Shown here: in pieces, positions 9,185 to 17,772 of the stretch
Position numbering within the stretch: the stretch's first letter is position 1
Layout: every line of letters begins with the position of its first letter
Origin: Hyphomicrobiales bacterium
Lineage (GTDB): Bacteria > Pseudomonadota > Alphaproteobacteria > Rhizobiales > Xanthobacteraceae
Reading direction: 5' to 3'
Assembly: GCA_017305715.1 (NCBI GenBank)
Contig: JAFKKG010000009.1
Location: 186,001 to 250,000, forward strand
DNA: 64,000 bases
Made by a program: the position numbers and the translations under genes
The notes under the pieces: generated by a model
Told to the model about the DNA's origin: nothing
What the model saw: the letters and a program-made list of their open reading frames with translations, nothing else
The model's database searches: none

Positions 9185-10348
9185 ATGAAAATCAACGCCA
9201 CCCTGCCCGAAAAAGGACGCGACCTCCGGCTCGACCTGTTTCGCGGGGTCGCGAACTGGGCGATCTATCTGGATCACATCCCAGACAATGTCGTGAACTG
9301 GATCACGACGCGAAATTACGGTTTCAGCGACGCCGCCGACCTGTTCGTTTTCATCTCCGGGTATACCGCCTCCTTCGTCTACGCCCGAATGATGCTGGAC
9401 CGCGGCTTCATCGTCGGCGCCACGCGGCTGACCAAGCGCGTCTGGCAGCTCTACGTCGCCCATATCATCCTGTTCGTGATCTATATCGCCTCGATCAGCT
9501 ATCTGGCGCTGCGGTTTGGCGATTCCGAACTCGTCAACGAGTTCAACGTCGTCGGTCTGGTCGATAACGCGACCGAGACGCTGCGGCAGGGCCTGTTCCT
9601 GAAGTTCAAGCCGGTCAATCTCGACGTGCTGCCGCTCTACATCGTGCTGATGGGACTGTTTCCGCCGGTGCTGTGGATGATGCTGCGCCAGCCCAACTGG
9701 ACCATGCTCGCCTCGATCGTGCTGTGGCTGGTGTCCCGGCAGACCGGCTGGAACTTGCCGGCCTATCCCACCGGGACCTGGTATTTCAATCCGTTCGCCT
9801 GGCAGGTGCTGTTCGTATTCGGCTCCTGGTGCGCGCTCGGCGGCGCCCGGCGGTCGATGGCGGTCATCAATCATCCGGTGACGCTCTATTTCTGCATCGC
9901 CTATCTATTGCTGGGGCTCGTGATGACGATGGCCGGCAAGTTTCCGGATTTCGGAAGCCTGTTCCCGCACTGGCTCTATGCGACGTTCAATCCGAACGAC
10001 AAGACCAATCTGGCGCCATACCGGTTCATCCATTTCGCCGTCATCGTCATCATGGTGATCCGCTTCATCCCGAAGGACTGGCCGGCGCTGGAATGGAAGA
10101 TTTTCGATCCGCTGATCGTGTGCGGTCAGCAATCGCTCGCCGTGTTCTGCGTCGGCGTGTTCCTGTCGTTCGTCGGGCATTTCGAGCTGTCGCTGAGCTC
10201 GGGTTCGCTGTTCGCGCAGATCTTCGTCAGCGTGACCGGCATCGCGATCATGACCATCGTCGCCTACTACATTTCGTGGTCGAAACGGCAGGACAAGCCG
10301 CTGCCGAAGCCCGCGGCGCCCAAGCCTCCGGAGCCCAAGGCCGCCTGA
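9185..10348 (+). CDS. opgC: OpgC-type membrane acyltransferase
   Basis: Integral membrane protein of the OpgC family, 387 residues with about 10 hydrophobic segments. Family members add succinyl groups to periplasmic glucans. The N-terminal DLRLDLFRGVANWAIYLDHI and the later NYGFSDAADLFVFISGYTAS are hallmark stretches. The C-terminus is a cytosolic Pro/Lys-rich tail. The stop is followed by a GC-rich hairpin (about 10339-10361) without a T run. No other glucan genes are nearby; the next gene is a convergent carbamoyltransferase, another modifying enzyme for cell-surface carbohydrate. Confidence 0.9.
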   Translation: MKINATLPEKGRDLRLDLFRGVANWAIYLDHIPDNVVNWITTRNYGFSDAADLFVFISGYTASFVYARMMLDRGFIVGATRLTKRVWQLYVAHIILFVIYIASISYLALRFGDSELVNEFNVVGLVDNATETLRQGLFLKFKPVNLDVLPLYIVLMGLFPPVLWMMLRQPNWTMLASIVLWLVSRQTGWNLPAYPTGTWYFNPFAWQVLFVFGSWCALGGARRSMAVINHPVTLYFCIAYLLLGLVMTMAGKFPDFGSLFPHWLYATFNPNDKTNLAPYRFIHFAVIVIMVIRFIPKDWPALEWKIFDPLIVCGQQSLAVFCVGVFLSFVGHFELSLSSGSLFAQIFVSVTGIAIMTIVAYYISWSKRQDKPLPKPAAPKPPEPKAA

Positions 10349-10409
10349 AACCGAGGCGGCCTGAAATCAGGCCACTTTGATCGAGGCGGTGGGCAAGGCC
10401 GCCCCCACC

Positions 10410-12212
10410 TCAGCCCGCCGTGGCCGATACCAGGTTCCTCACGTCGGTATAGGTATCGACCATCGGTCCGACGACCTTGTGCATGGCGGTCTTCGACACG
10501 ATCGTGTCGTGCATGATCAGATGGTCGACCCCCGTCGTCAAAAAGCATCGCACCGCGTCACGCGGCGTTTCCACGATCGGTTCGCCCTTGATGTTGAAGG
10601 AGGTGTTGATCAGCACGGGAACGCCGGTCAGCGCCTCGAACTCCTTCAGCAACCGGTACAGCATCGGATTGGTCGCTTCGCTCACGGTCTGGACGCGGGC
10701 GGTGCCGTCGACATGCACGATCGCCGGAATCCTGTCGCGCCATTCGGGGCGGACCGGCTTGGCCATCAGCATGAACGGCGAATCGTGCTCGCCCTCGAAA
10801 ATGTCCTTCATCCGCTCGGCCAATACGATCGGCGCGAACGGGCGGAACGCCTGGCGATGCTTGACGCGGCTGTTGAGGATGTCCTTCATCTCGGGCTTGC
10901 GGGGATCGCCCAGCAGACTGCGATTGCCGAGCGCGCGCGGCCCAAACTCGGAGCCGCCCTGAAACCAGCCGATCACGCGCTGATCGGCGAGCAGCTTGGC
11001 GGTGTCGCGGCAAACATTGTCGCTGCGCTTGACGTCGATCTGGACACGAACCACGAACTTCTGCAGGGCGGCCGCGACCTGCTGATCGCTATAGGGCCTG
11101 CCGACATAGGAATGCTCCATCACGAAGTTGCGGCGCTGCTTCAGGATCTCGAGCCAGCCGTAATAGGCGCAGCCGATCGCAATGCCGTCATCGCCGGTCG
11201 CCGGCTGGATCCAGATGTTTTCGAAACCGGATTCACGGGCGATCCGGCCATTGGCCACGCAATTCAGGGCGACACCGCCGGCCATCGTCAGGTTCTTGGC
11301 CCCGGTCGTTTCGCGGAGCCAGCGGGCGCGGGCGAGCAGCACGTTTTCGGTGTCATCCTGAATTCGCCAGGCCAGATCCTCCCAATGCTTCATCGAAGGG
11401 CTTTTTTCCCAATTGCCGCCGTCCTGGATGTAAGGCTGATTGAGATAGGTGGTCCAGCGCGGCACGGTCAGCTTGCCGTCCTTCATCTCGATCATGCTCT
11501 TGATCTCGTTGTGACGGCCATAGGGCGCGAGCCCCATCAGCTCGCCGCATTTATTCCAGTCGCCGAACACGTAGGTCGAGGCACGGCTGTAGAGCGCGCC
11601 CAGCCCCGGCATGTTGTAGAACTCATCGCTCAGGAAGCCGCGGTCCGGCTCCATGAAAACCTTCTTCAGGCATTCGAGGTTGGTTCCGTTGAACTTGTAG
11701 TAACTCTCGGATTCACGCGCGAGCGGCGTCGCTGCATCGGCCGAGGGATAGGATTCCATGACGTCGGACGCATAGCTGCCGACGCCGTCGACAATCATGA
11801 TGACGCCTTCTTCGAACGGCGAAACCGCGAACGCGCTGTAGGCGTGCGCCAGATGATGGGAGATGGTTTTGACCTTGTCCGAATTTGCCCGATAGTACGG
11901 ATGCTTGGCGGCGTCTTCTCGTTCGTAATCCGGCAGGAAGCCCGGCGCGTCGGAGTAGACCAGGCGGTCCTCCATCTCCGGCACCGGCATGATGTAGCAA
12001 TTGCGGACGATCAGATCGATGTCATCAAGCGTAATGCCCTCGGCATCGAGGCAATAGTCGATCACCTCCTGGTAGAAGCCCGACGCATGCTTCTCTCGCG
12101 TGATGCGTTCCTTGGCGATGGCAAACGCAATGGCGCCGTCGCGCAGCAGGCAGGCGCTCACGTCATGATCGTAGGTGTTCAAGCCGAGGACGTATGTATG
12201 TTTTTTGGTCAT
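10410..12212 (-). CDS. NodU/CmcH-family carbamoyltransferase
   Basis: Carbamoyltransferase, 600 residues, full length for the family. It should transfer a carbamoyl group from carbamoyl phosphate to a hydroxyl of a sugar or similar acceptor, by way of a carbamoyl-adenylate. Seen: N-terminal GLNTYDHDVSACLLRDG, the HHLAHAYSAF motif near residue 135, GGVALNCVANG near 310, and GGSEFGPRALGNRSLLGDPR near 415. LINTSFNIKGEPIVETP is near residue 550. NodU itself decorates Nod factors, but no other nod genes are present, so the acceptor may be surface polysaccharide or a secondary metabolite. A 615-residue frame on the opposite strand is its shadow. Confidence 0.92.
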   Translation of the reverse strand: MTKKHTYVLGLNTYDHDVSACLLRDGAIAFAIAKERITREKHASGFYQEVIDYCLDAEGITLDDIDLIVRNCYIMPVPEMEDRLVYSDAPGFLPDYEREDAAKHPYYRANSDKVKTISHHLAHAYSAFAVSPFEEGVIMIVDGVGSYASDVMESYPSADAATPLARESESYYKFNGTNLECLKKVFMEPDRGFLSDEFYNMPGLGALYSRASTYVFGDWNKCGELMGLAPYGRHNEIKSMIEMKDGKLTVPRWTTYLNQPYIQDGGNWEKSPSMKHWEDLAWRIQDDTENVLLARARWLRETTGAKNLTMAGGVALNCVANGRIARESGFENIWIQPATGDDGIAIGCAYYGWLEILKQRRNFVMEHSYVGRPYSDQQVAAALQKFVVRVQIDVKRSDNVCRDTAKLLADQRVIGWFQGGSEFGPRALGNRSLLGDPRKPEMKDILNSRVKHRQAFRPFAPIVLAERMKDIFEGEHDSPFMLMAKPVRPEWRDRIPAIVHVDGTARVQTVSEATNPMLYRLLKEFEALTGVPVLINTSFNIKGEPIVETPRDAVRCFLTTGVDHLIMHDTIVSKTAMHKVVGPMVDTYTDVRNLVSATAG

Positions 12213-12463
12213 GACTGCTCTTGATGAGAAGGCTGAGGTTACGGCGGGTTCTTGCGCGCTTTCAACTTCCAGTTCCGGACACGGCGTTAACCATCTTCAT
12301 CCCTGGATTTGTGCGCTGCACGATTAACGCGATCGTTATATGAACGAAAAGCATGAACGAACATGACCTGCGTCACAGAGGACACCCGTCACAACAGGGC
12401 AGAAACTTGACCTTACCTTGCCTTGGAAATAAAGTCCGTAATTCCGAAGAACCTTAGTAAAAA

Positions 12464-12511
12464 TATTATCTTAGCGCATCTGAACCAAAAAGTATTCTCG
12501 ATCGTCTGGGT
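12464..12511 (+). promoter_or_regulatory. Conserved upstream block of Gly/Arg-rich gene, copy 1
   Basis: The stretch around TCTTAGCGCATCTGAACC and the following TCTCGATCGTCT recurs, lightly changed, before the second paralogue (13302-13348), at a similar distance from the ATG. It lies in a 353-base gap (12213-12565) otherwise holding only a weakly similar ATGAAC-containing stretch. Conservation outside the coding part suggests a shared promoter or mRNA leader. Confidence 0.5.
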
Positions 12512-12565
12512 TTGGATTGTGCGACAGCCAGGTGGTTTTTTCGATCCTGACCGGGAGAGTCTAGA

Positions 12566-12931
12566 ATGACAAAACGCTACAATATTCTGACGCGCTTTCT
12601 CGCGGCGCTTGCTTTGATGTTTGTCTATATCTTCAGCACGTCTGCCATTCTGGTAGGTGCAACCACCGACTCTGCGTTTGCCCGCGGTGGACGCGGCGGC
12701 GGCGGTCGCGGCGGTGGCCGTGGTGGTGGACGCGGACGTGGTGGCGGACGTGGCCGGGGTGGTGGCCGGGGCCGGGGCGGTGGTTTCCGTGGTGGTCGTG
12801 GCCGTGGTCGCGGCTGGGGTCGTGGCCGTGGATACGGACGCGGCTACGGGCGTGGCTACGGCTACTATGGCACTGGTCGCACGTGCTGGTACAACGAATA
12901 CGACGAGCGCGTCTGCCGCTACTACTACTGA
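12566..12931 (+). CDS. Secreted Gly/Arg-rich small protein, paralogue 1
   Basis: 121 residues of unknown function. The N-terminal signal peptide is MTKRYNILTRFLAALALMFV with a hydrophobic core, and cleavage is likely after SAFA near residue 38. The mature part is a long run of Gly and Arg (RGG and GRG repeats, residues about 38-100), then Gly/Tyr, ending in a conserved tail TCWYNEYDERVCRYYY with two Cys. An SD-like GGGAGA lies 11 bases before the ATG. A paralogue lies 470 bases downstream with the same signal sequence and tail. The two-Cys tyrosine tail could form a disulphide, and the basic glycine part could bind polyanions. No function is assigned. Confidence 0.85.
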   Translation: MTKRYNILTRFLAALALMFVYIFSTSAILVGATTDSAFARGGRGGGGRGGGRGGGRGRGGGRGRGGGRGRGGGFRGGRGRGRGWGRGRGYGRGYGRGYGYYGTGRTCWYNEYDERVCRYYY

Positions 12932-12983
12932 TACAGCGGTCAATGACAGGTGGTCGATCGAGCCGCGATCGGAAACAACAATC

Positions 12984-13014
12984 GGGTGTGTCGGGTGACC
13001 GACACACCCTTTTG
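12984..13014 (+). terminator. Rho-independent terminator, paralogue 1
   Basis: Perfect 11-bp stem GGGTGTGTCGG / CCGACACACCC with a GTGA loop, followed by TTTTGTTT. It ends the transcript of the first Gly/Arg-rich gene and has a close copy after the second one. Confidence 0.85.
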
Positions 13015-13301
13015 TTTGGGCAATCGTAACCTCTCCGGAATTCCAGAACTTGCTGCCGCGCGAGCTGTCGGACTGGCCGGATAGGCGCGGGATCAGCCCG
13101 GGCGCATTGCCGGTTCAGTGGACACGATCCTGTTCATCAATGCCCTCGCCCGGCATAGCCCAGGCGGCGCGAGACTCGTCGGGCGAGAAAAATGAACAAA
13201 CATAAATAAACATGAACGGCACAACGGACCGATGCACTGCGATTCCGCCTATATCTGACCTTATTTTTCCTTCTCAATAAAATCCTGAAATGCCGATAGA
13301 G

Positions 13302-13348
13302 TTATTTTCTTAGCTCATCTGAACCTAACGCATTTTCGAGCGTCTAAG
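13302..13348 (+). promoter_or_regulatory. Conserved upstream block of Gly/Arg-rich gene, copy 2
   Basis: TTCTTAGCTCATCTGAACC and TTTTCGAGCGTCTAAGT match the block before the first paralogue. The 470-base gap 12932-13400 holds this block, the first terminator and no gene that can be supported. Confidence 0.5.
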
Positions 13349-13400
13349 TGAGGCAATGCAGAAGTCCAGAGGGTTCTTGAAGTGACCGGGAGATTCTCAA

Positions 13401-13700
13401 ATGACTAAGCGCTACAATATCCTGACGCGTTGTTTTGCAGCATTCGCTCTGCTGTTCGCCTATGTCGCCGGCACATCCGCCATCCTGGTGGCCGGCACGA
13501 CCACGCAGGCCCAAGCCCGCGGCGGCCGTGGTGGCGGCTTTGGCCGCGGCGGCGGTTTTGGCCGAGGTGGCGGATGGGGTCGTGGCTGGGGCGGTCGTGG
13601 CTGGGGCCGCGGCTATGGCTACGGCTACTACCCTGGCGTCTACGTCGGACCGCGTTGCTGGTACAACGTCTACGGCATTCGCGTCTGCTCGTATTATTGA
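13401..13700 (+). CDS. Secreted Gly/Arg-rich small protein, paralogue 2
   Basis: 99 residues, a paralogue of the gene at 12566-12931. The signal peptide begins MTKRYNILTRCFAAFALLFA, with likely cleavage after QAQA near residue 39. The mature part is Gly-rich with aromatic residues (GFGRGG and WGRGWGGRG units) and ends RCWYNVYGIRVCSYY, the same two-Cys tyrosine tail. It is less basic and more Trp/Phe-rich than its partner. The leader, ribosome-binding region (CCGGGAGA) and terminator are shared with the first copy, so the whole transcription unit was duplicated. Confidence 0.85.
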   Translation: MTKRYNILTRCFAAFALLFAYVAGTSAILVAGTTTQAQARGGRGGGFGRGGGFGRGGGWGRGWGGRGWGRGYGYGYYPGVYVGPRCWYNVYGIRVCSYY

Positions 13701-13747
13701 TGTCCGTCTGATCAGCGTTTCGCGCGCTCGATCGGCATCAGGAATGG

Positions 13748-13775
13748 GGTGTGTCGGGCAACCGGCACACCTTTC
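13748..13775 (+). terminator. Rho-independent terminator, paralogue 2
   Basis: Stem GGTGTGTCGG / CCGGCACACC (one G-U pair) with a GCAA loop, then TTTCATTT. It is a diverged copy of the terminator at 12984-13014. Confidence 0.7.
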
Positions 13776-13806
13776 ATTTGGCGACTATTCCCGCGCATGG
13801 CCGCGG

Positions 13807-14901
13807 CTAGCTTGATAACCTCGGGATCAGTTTGAGCGCATTGCCGCGTTCGATGGACGAGATCTGCTCATCGGTGAACACGCCGGCGTCGCGCAATCCA
13901 TTCACGTGATCGATGCCGGTGCGATACGGGAAATCCGTGCCGAACACGATCTGCGACGGCGGGATGATGGCTGCCAGCGCCGACATCGCGCTCTTGTTCG
14001 AGGTCTGGGCGGTGTCGTAGTAAAACCGCTTCAACTCGGCCAGCGTCCCGTCAGGCACATTCGCCTTGGCCTTCGGATCCAGCAGCGGATTGCGGACGAA
14101 GCGTTCGATCAGGAACGGCATCGTGCCGCCCGCATGCGAGAAGATCCAGCGGATGTCTGGAAACCGCCGCGCATTGCCGGAAAATACGATGTCGGCAATG
14201 GTGCGCGTCGTGTCGGTACCGAATTCGATCATCACCGGCTGCTGCGTGGACACCAGATTGGTGCAGCAATTGGCCGCCGTCGGGTGCGTATAGACCAGCG
14301 CCTTGCGGCGGTTGAGCTCTTCCATCACGGGCAGGAACAAGGGATCGCCGAGCCATTTGTCGCCGTAACTCGTCATCAGCGCGATGCCGTCCGCCTTCAG
14401 CGTGTCGAACGCATATTCGATTTCGCGCAGGCTGCCTTCGGCATCTCTCAGCGGCACCATGGCGAAATTGCCGAAACGCCCGGGGTGATCCCCGACGAGC
14501 CTGGCCGCATATTCGTTCGACTCGCGGCACAGGCGCCGCGCCACGTCGGGCTTGATCGGATTGATACCGGGTGTGGTGACCGACAGCATGGCGGTGGCGA
14601 TGCCGGCCTTGTCCATGTCCGCAAGCGACTTCTCGATAGTCCAGTTCTTCATCAGGGGATCGCCGAACCCGCTCTCGTTCGACGCCGTCACGTAGGTCGG
14701 CGGCGAAAGATGATGATGGACATCGATGCGGAACGGTTTTGCATCGGCACTCTGCGCCGCCGCGCGACCGCCACCCATAGCGGTCGTCAGCGCCAGCGCG
14801 CCGGCACCAAGCATGAAGCCGCGCCGGCTCGGAGTGAGCTCCGATTCGGATTCGCCACAGCAGAAGCATCCCCGCAAAGCGGGCGCTCGCAATTTCGTCA
14901 T
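13807..14901 (-). CDS. Tat-exported amidohydrolase (ACMSD-like)
   Basis: Amidohydrolase-2 family enzyme, 364 residues. These metal enzymes hydrolyse or decarboxylate ring-derived acids. The metal-binding start is RIDVHHHLSPPTYV near residue 58. IFSHAGGTMPFLIERF near 255 and FGTDFPYRTGIDHVNGLRDA near 320 supply the later His and Asp. A twin-arginine signal (SRRGFMLGAGALAL) is at about residues 26-40, preceded by an unusual CFCC cluster near residue 12. It is the third gene of a leftward operon after an FAH-family and a cyclase-family gene (gaps of 52 and 37 bases). Export means this step would happen in the periplasm. Confidence 0.88.
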   Translation of the reverse strand: MTKLRAPALRGCFCCGESESELTPSRRGFMLGAGALALTTAMGGGRAAAQSADAKPFRIDVHHHLSPPTYVTASNESGFGDPLMKNWTIEKSLADMDKAGIATAMLSVTTPGINPIKPDVARRLCRESNEYAARLVGDHPGRFGNFAMVPLRDAEGSLREIEYAFDTLKADGIALMTSYGDKWLGDPLFLPVMEELNRRKALVYTHPTAANCCTNLVSTQQPVMIEFGTDTTRTIADIVFSGNARRFPDIRWIFSHAGGTMPFLIERFVRNPLLDPKAKANVPDGTLAELKRFYYDTAQTSNKSAMSALAAIIPPSQIVFGTDFPYRTGIDHVNGLRDAGVFTDEQISSIERGNALKLIPRLSS

Positions 14902-14938
14902 AACATCCTCCCTGCTTCTTATTGTTGGTGCGACCGAT

Positions 14939-15715
14939 CTATCCGTCTAGGATTGCGACGGCCCGGGTCCAGCCCGCCGAAGCGCGCTCGATCTTCACCG
15001 GGAAGCACGACACCATGAATCCGGTCGACGGCAGCTGCTCGAGATTGTGCAGTTTCTCGATGTGGCAATAGCCGATGTGACGGCCGGCCTTGTGGCCTTC
15101 CCAGATCAGGCTGGCGTCCTTGGTCTCGGCATATTTCTTCGCGGTGTAGACGAAGGGCGCGTCCCAGCTCCAGCCGTCGATACCGGTCAGCCGCACGCCG
15201 CGCTCCAGCAGATACATGGTTGCCTCATAGCCCATGCCGCAGCCGGAGGTGACGTAATCCTGCCGGCCGTATTTGACGCCCGCGCTGGTGTTGACCACCA
15301 CGATTTCCAGCGGCGACAGCGTATGGCCGATGCGCTTGAGTTCGTTCTCGACATCCGCGGCGGTAGCGACATAGCCGTCGGCAAAATGCCGGAAGTCGAG
15401 TTTCACGCCGGGCTGCAGGCACCATTCCAGCGGCACCTCGTCGATGGTCCAGGACCGCTCGCCCCGGTTCATGGTGGGATGGAAATGCCAGGGCGCATCC
15501 AGATGGGTGCCGTTGTGGGTCGAGAGTTGCACCTGTTCGACCGCCCAACCCTGCCCGTCCGGCAGATCTTCGGCCTTCAGCCCGTCGAAGAACTGCAGCA
15601 TGCGCGGCAGGCCCTGCTGGTGGTCGATATACTGGATGGTCGGATGACCGCCCGGCGGATCGGCGGGCACGTCGTTTTGCAGGGGAACGGAGATGTCGAT
15701 CAACTTGCGTGCCAT
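14939..15715 (-). CDS. Cyclase-family hydrolase (kynurenine formamidase-like)
   Basis: Member of the metal-dependent cyclase/formamidase family, 258 residues. The key motif STHNGTHLDAPWHF (about residue 66), with the HxGTHxDxPxHF pattern, gives the metal ligands. The start MARKLIDISVPLQNDVPADP is typical. It likely hydrolyses an amide or lactone. Flanked by FAH-family and amidohydrolase genes in one operon, it probably acts in stepwise breakdown of a ring compound. True kynurenine formamidases are usually shorter and sit with kynureninase genes, which are absent here. Confidence 0.88.
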   Translation of the reverse strand: MARKLIDISVPLQNDVPADPPGGHPTIQYIDHQQGLPRMLQFFDGLKAEDLPDGQGWAVEQVQLSTHNGTHLDAPWHFHPTMNRGERSWTIDEVPLEWCLQPGVKLDFRHFADGYVATAADVENELKRIGHTLSPLEIVVVNTSAGVKYGRQDYVTSGCGMGYEATMYLLERGVRLTGIDGWSWDAPFVYTAKKYAETKDASLIWEGHKAGRHIGYCHIEKLHNLEQLPSTGFMVSCFPVKIERASAGWTRAVAILDG

Positions 15716-15767
15716 GGCATTTCCTCGCGGTGTTCTGGCTTTCTTGTCGTGACGTTATCGGAACGAC

Positions 15768-16751
15768 CTATTGTCGTTCGACCCGGTTCTTCAGGATACC
15801 GATTTTCTCGACGTCGAGTTCGATGGTGTCGCCATGTTCGAGATACCAGCCGAGTTCGAGGCCGCAACCATTGCCGACCGTGCCGGAACCGATGAACTCC
15901 CCGGGCATCAGGGTCTCGTCCTTGGTGACGTGCGCGATGATCTCCTCGAATGAAAACAGCATGCCGTCGGAAACCCCTTGCGAACGCATCTTTCCGTTGA
16001 CGCGCACTTCCATCTTCAGCTTGTAGGGGTCGCCGATTTCGTCCGGCGTGACGATCCACGGTCCCATCACGTTGCCGCCGTCAAAGCTCTTGCCTTTGGC
16101 GGGGCCAAGCCGGCCCTCCATCTCGATCCGCTGCGCGTCGCGCGCGGAGAAATCATTGAAGATCGTATAGCCGAAGATGTGATCTTTGGCTTTGGCGGCG
16201 GAAATGTTGGCGCCCTTGTTCTTGGTGATGATGCCGTATTCGCATTCGTAATCCATCACCTGGCTGTAGCGCGGCCATTTGACCGTCGTGTTGGTGCCGC
16301 GGACGCTGAAGCGGTTGGTGATGTAGTAGATCGGCTGCTTGCGATAGACCTCCGGCAATTCGCCGAGCGGCTGGGCATTGAGCCGCTCCAGCTCCGCCAT
16401 GTCGTTCTTGGCGCGCGCGGCAAGCTTGAGCTGGCCAAGCGGGGCCTGGAGGATGTGCAGCGGAAACGACATCCCGTCCCGCATCTGCCGCGGCTCCGGG
16501 ATCGGAGCCAGGATATCGGCCCCCGTGACGGCTACCGACAAGCTCTCGTCCTTGCCGTATTTGTCGAAGGTTTTTGCCGCCTGTTCGAGCGCGCCTTCGC
16601 CGCCGTCGATCAGCGTCAGCATGGATGCAAAGGCCGGATAGGCGGCGCCATCGCGGCCAGCCGCCGCAGCCAGATCGAACAATTTGCTGTCGCCGGAATG
16701 TACGATCCCGATCTTGCCCTGGCCGGCTGACTTGAATGTTGCGAGTTTCAT
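15768..16751 (-). CDS. Fumarylacetoacetate hydrolase family protein
   Basis: FAH-family protein, 327 residues. Members split or hydrate acyl-pyruvate type intermediates using Mg. The catalytic region contains DYECEYGIITKNKGANIS (metal-binding E.E) near residue 165, FNDFSARDAQRIEMEGRLGP near 205, and KSFDGGNVMGPWIVTPDEIG near 230. GEFIGSGTVGNGCGLELGWY is near residue 285. The ATG at 16751 (MKLATFKSAGQGKIGIV) is the usual family start; the frame stays open upstream to 17261, but that part lies opposite the ABC gene. First gene of the catabolic operon, divergent from an ABC importer. Confidence 0.9.
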   Translation of the reverse strand: MKLATFKSAGQGKIGIVHSGDSKLFDLAAAAGRDGAAYPAFASMLTLIDGGEGALEQAAKTFDKYGKDESLSVAVTGADILAPIPEPRQMRDGMSFPLHILQAPLGQLKLAARAKNDMAELERLNAQPLGELPEVYRKQPIYYITNRFSVRGTNTTVKWPRYSQVMDYECEYGIITKNKGANISAAKAKDHIFGYTIFNDFSARDAQRIEMEGRLGPAKGKSFDGGNVMGPWIVTPDEIGDPYKLKMEVRVNGKMRSQGVSDGMLFSFEEIIAHVTKDETLMPGEFIGSGTVGNGCGLELGWYLEHGDTIELDVEKIGILKNRVERQ

Positions 16752-16768
16752 CTGTTCCGCCCTTGATT

Positions 16769-16790
16769 TTGGATGGCGTATATGATCCAA
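16769..16790. promoter_or_regulatory. Inverted repeat between divergent operons
   Basis: TTGGAT and ATCCAA arms separated by 10 bases, in the 81-base gap between the FAH gene and the ABC substrate-binding gene. It is a candidate operator for the GntR regulator encoded at 17773, placed where both operons could be controlled. Confidence 0.35.
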
Positions 16791-16832
16791 GAAAATATCG
16801 ATAATCAAGTACCAAAAATGTAAAATAGGGAG

Positions 16833-17762
16833 ATGGCGGTGAAAAAGACCCTTGCAATTGTTGCGATCAGCCTGATGCTGACGGGAGCTGCTTTCGCGCA
16901 GGTCAAGATACAGGTCGGCTGCACCGCGACATCGGATTGCGCCTCCGCGATGGTGGCGGTCGACGAAGGCATCTTCAAGAAGCATGGACTCGAGGTCGAG
17001 ATGACGCCGATCGGCATCAACTCGAACATCCCGGCCGCGATCCTGTCCAACTCGATCCAGATCGGCGGCCCGACTTCCACCGTATTCCTGCAGGCCGTCG
17101 ATGGTGGCCTCGACCTCGTCGCCATCGCCGGCGCTTCGATCATGAGCCCGGTCACCAACGGCAACATCTCCGCCTTCGTCCGCAACGGCGTCACCATCAA
17201 GGAACCAAAGGATTTCGTCGGCAAGAAAGTCGGCGCGCCCGGCCTCAACGCCTTCCTGCATGTGCTGTTCGTCAAGTGGCTGGTGGAGAAGGGCGTCGAT
17301 CCCAGGAGCGTCAATTTCGTCGAGGTCACCTTCCCGACCATGTCGGACATCATCAAATCAGGCGGTGTCGACGCCGTGCTGACGGGCGAGCCGTTCGTCA
17401 CGCGGATGCTGAACGCCGGGCTGGGCTCGGTCGGCGCGCGCTATGCGGCGGAACTGGCGCGCACGGAGCCGATCATTTTCTATGCGGCATCCCGCGAATG
17501 GGCAGACAAGAACGCGGTGGCGATCAAGAAATTCCGCGACGCGATCGCCGAAACCGCGCCGATCGTCAATGGCGATCGCGAAAAGGCCTCGGCATCGATT
17601 GCCAAGTTCACCAAGCAGCCGATCGAACTGGTCAAGGCGACGCCGCCGAACCGGTCCGAACCGGTGCTCAAGCCCGAACAATTGGGCTGGTGGATCGAGG
17701 TGATGTCGTCGCAGAAAATGCTGCAATCCAAGCTCGATACCGCCAAACTGGTCTTGAAGTAA
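16833..17762 (+). CDS. ABC transporter substrate-binding protein (NitT/TauT type)
   Basis: Periplasmic solute receptor of the NMT1/SsuA-like group, 309 residues. The signal peptide LAIVAISLMLTGAAFA is cleaved near residue 22. VDEGIFKKHGLEVEMTPIG (about residue 43) is the classic start of the fold, and VDAVLTGEPFVTRMLNAG is near 180. It is the first gene of a rightward operon with a GntR regulator, an ATPase and two permeases. Facing a catabolic operon for ring-derived compounds, it probably brings in the same substrate. Ligand unknown. Confidence 0.92.
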   Translation: MAVKKTLAIVAISLMLTGAAFAQVKIQVGCTATSDCASAMVAVDEGIFKKHGLEVEMTPIGINSNIPAAILSNSIQIGGPTSTVFLQAVDGGLDLVAIAGASIMSPVTNGNISAFVRNGVTIKEPKDFVGKKVGAPGLNAFLHVLFVKWLVEKGVDPRSVNFVEVTFPTMSDIIKSGGVDAVLTGEPFVTRMLNAGLGSVGARYAAELARTEPIIFYAASREWADKNAVAIKKFRDAIAETAPIVNGDREKASASIAKFTKQPIELVKATPPNRSEPVLKPEQLGWWIEVMSSQKMLQSKLDTAKLVLK

Positions 17763-17772
17763 GGACGACACG

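Noticed and set aside
10377-12224. 615-codon open frame on the plus strand
   Set aside because: It is the antisense shadow of the NodU-type carbamoyltransferase, with His/Asp/Arg-rich composition unlike a protein.
12633-13007. Minus-strand and alternative frames over the Gly/Arg-rich gene
   Set aside because: Low-complexity DNA leaves all frames open; the plus frame has the signal peptide, conserved tail and paralogue.
13906-15895. Plus-strand frames opposite the amidohydrolase and cyclase genes
   Set aside because: Rich in Arg, His and Gln; the opposite strand carries clear enzyme motifs.
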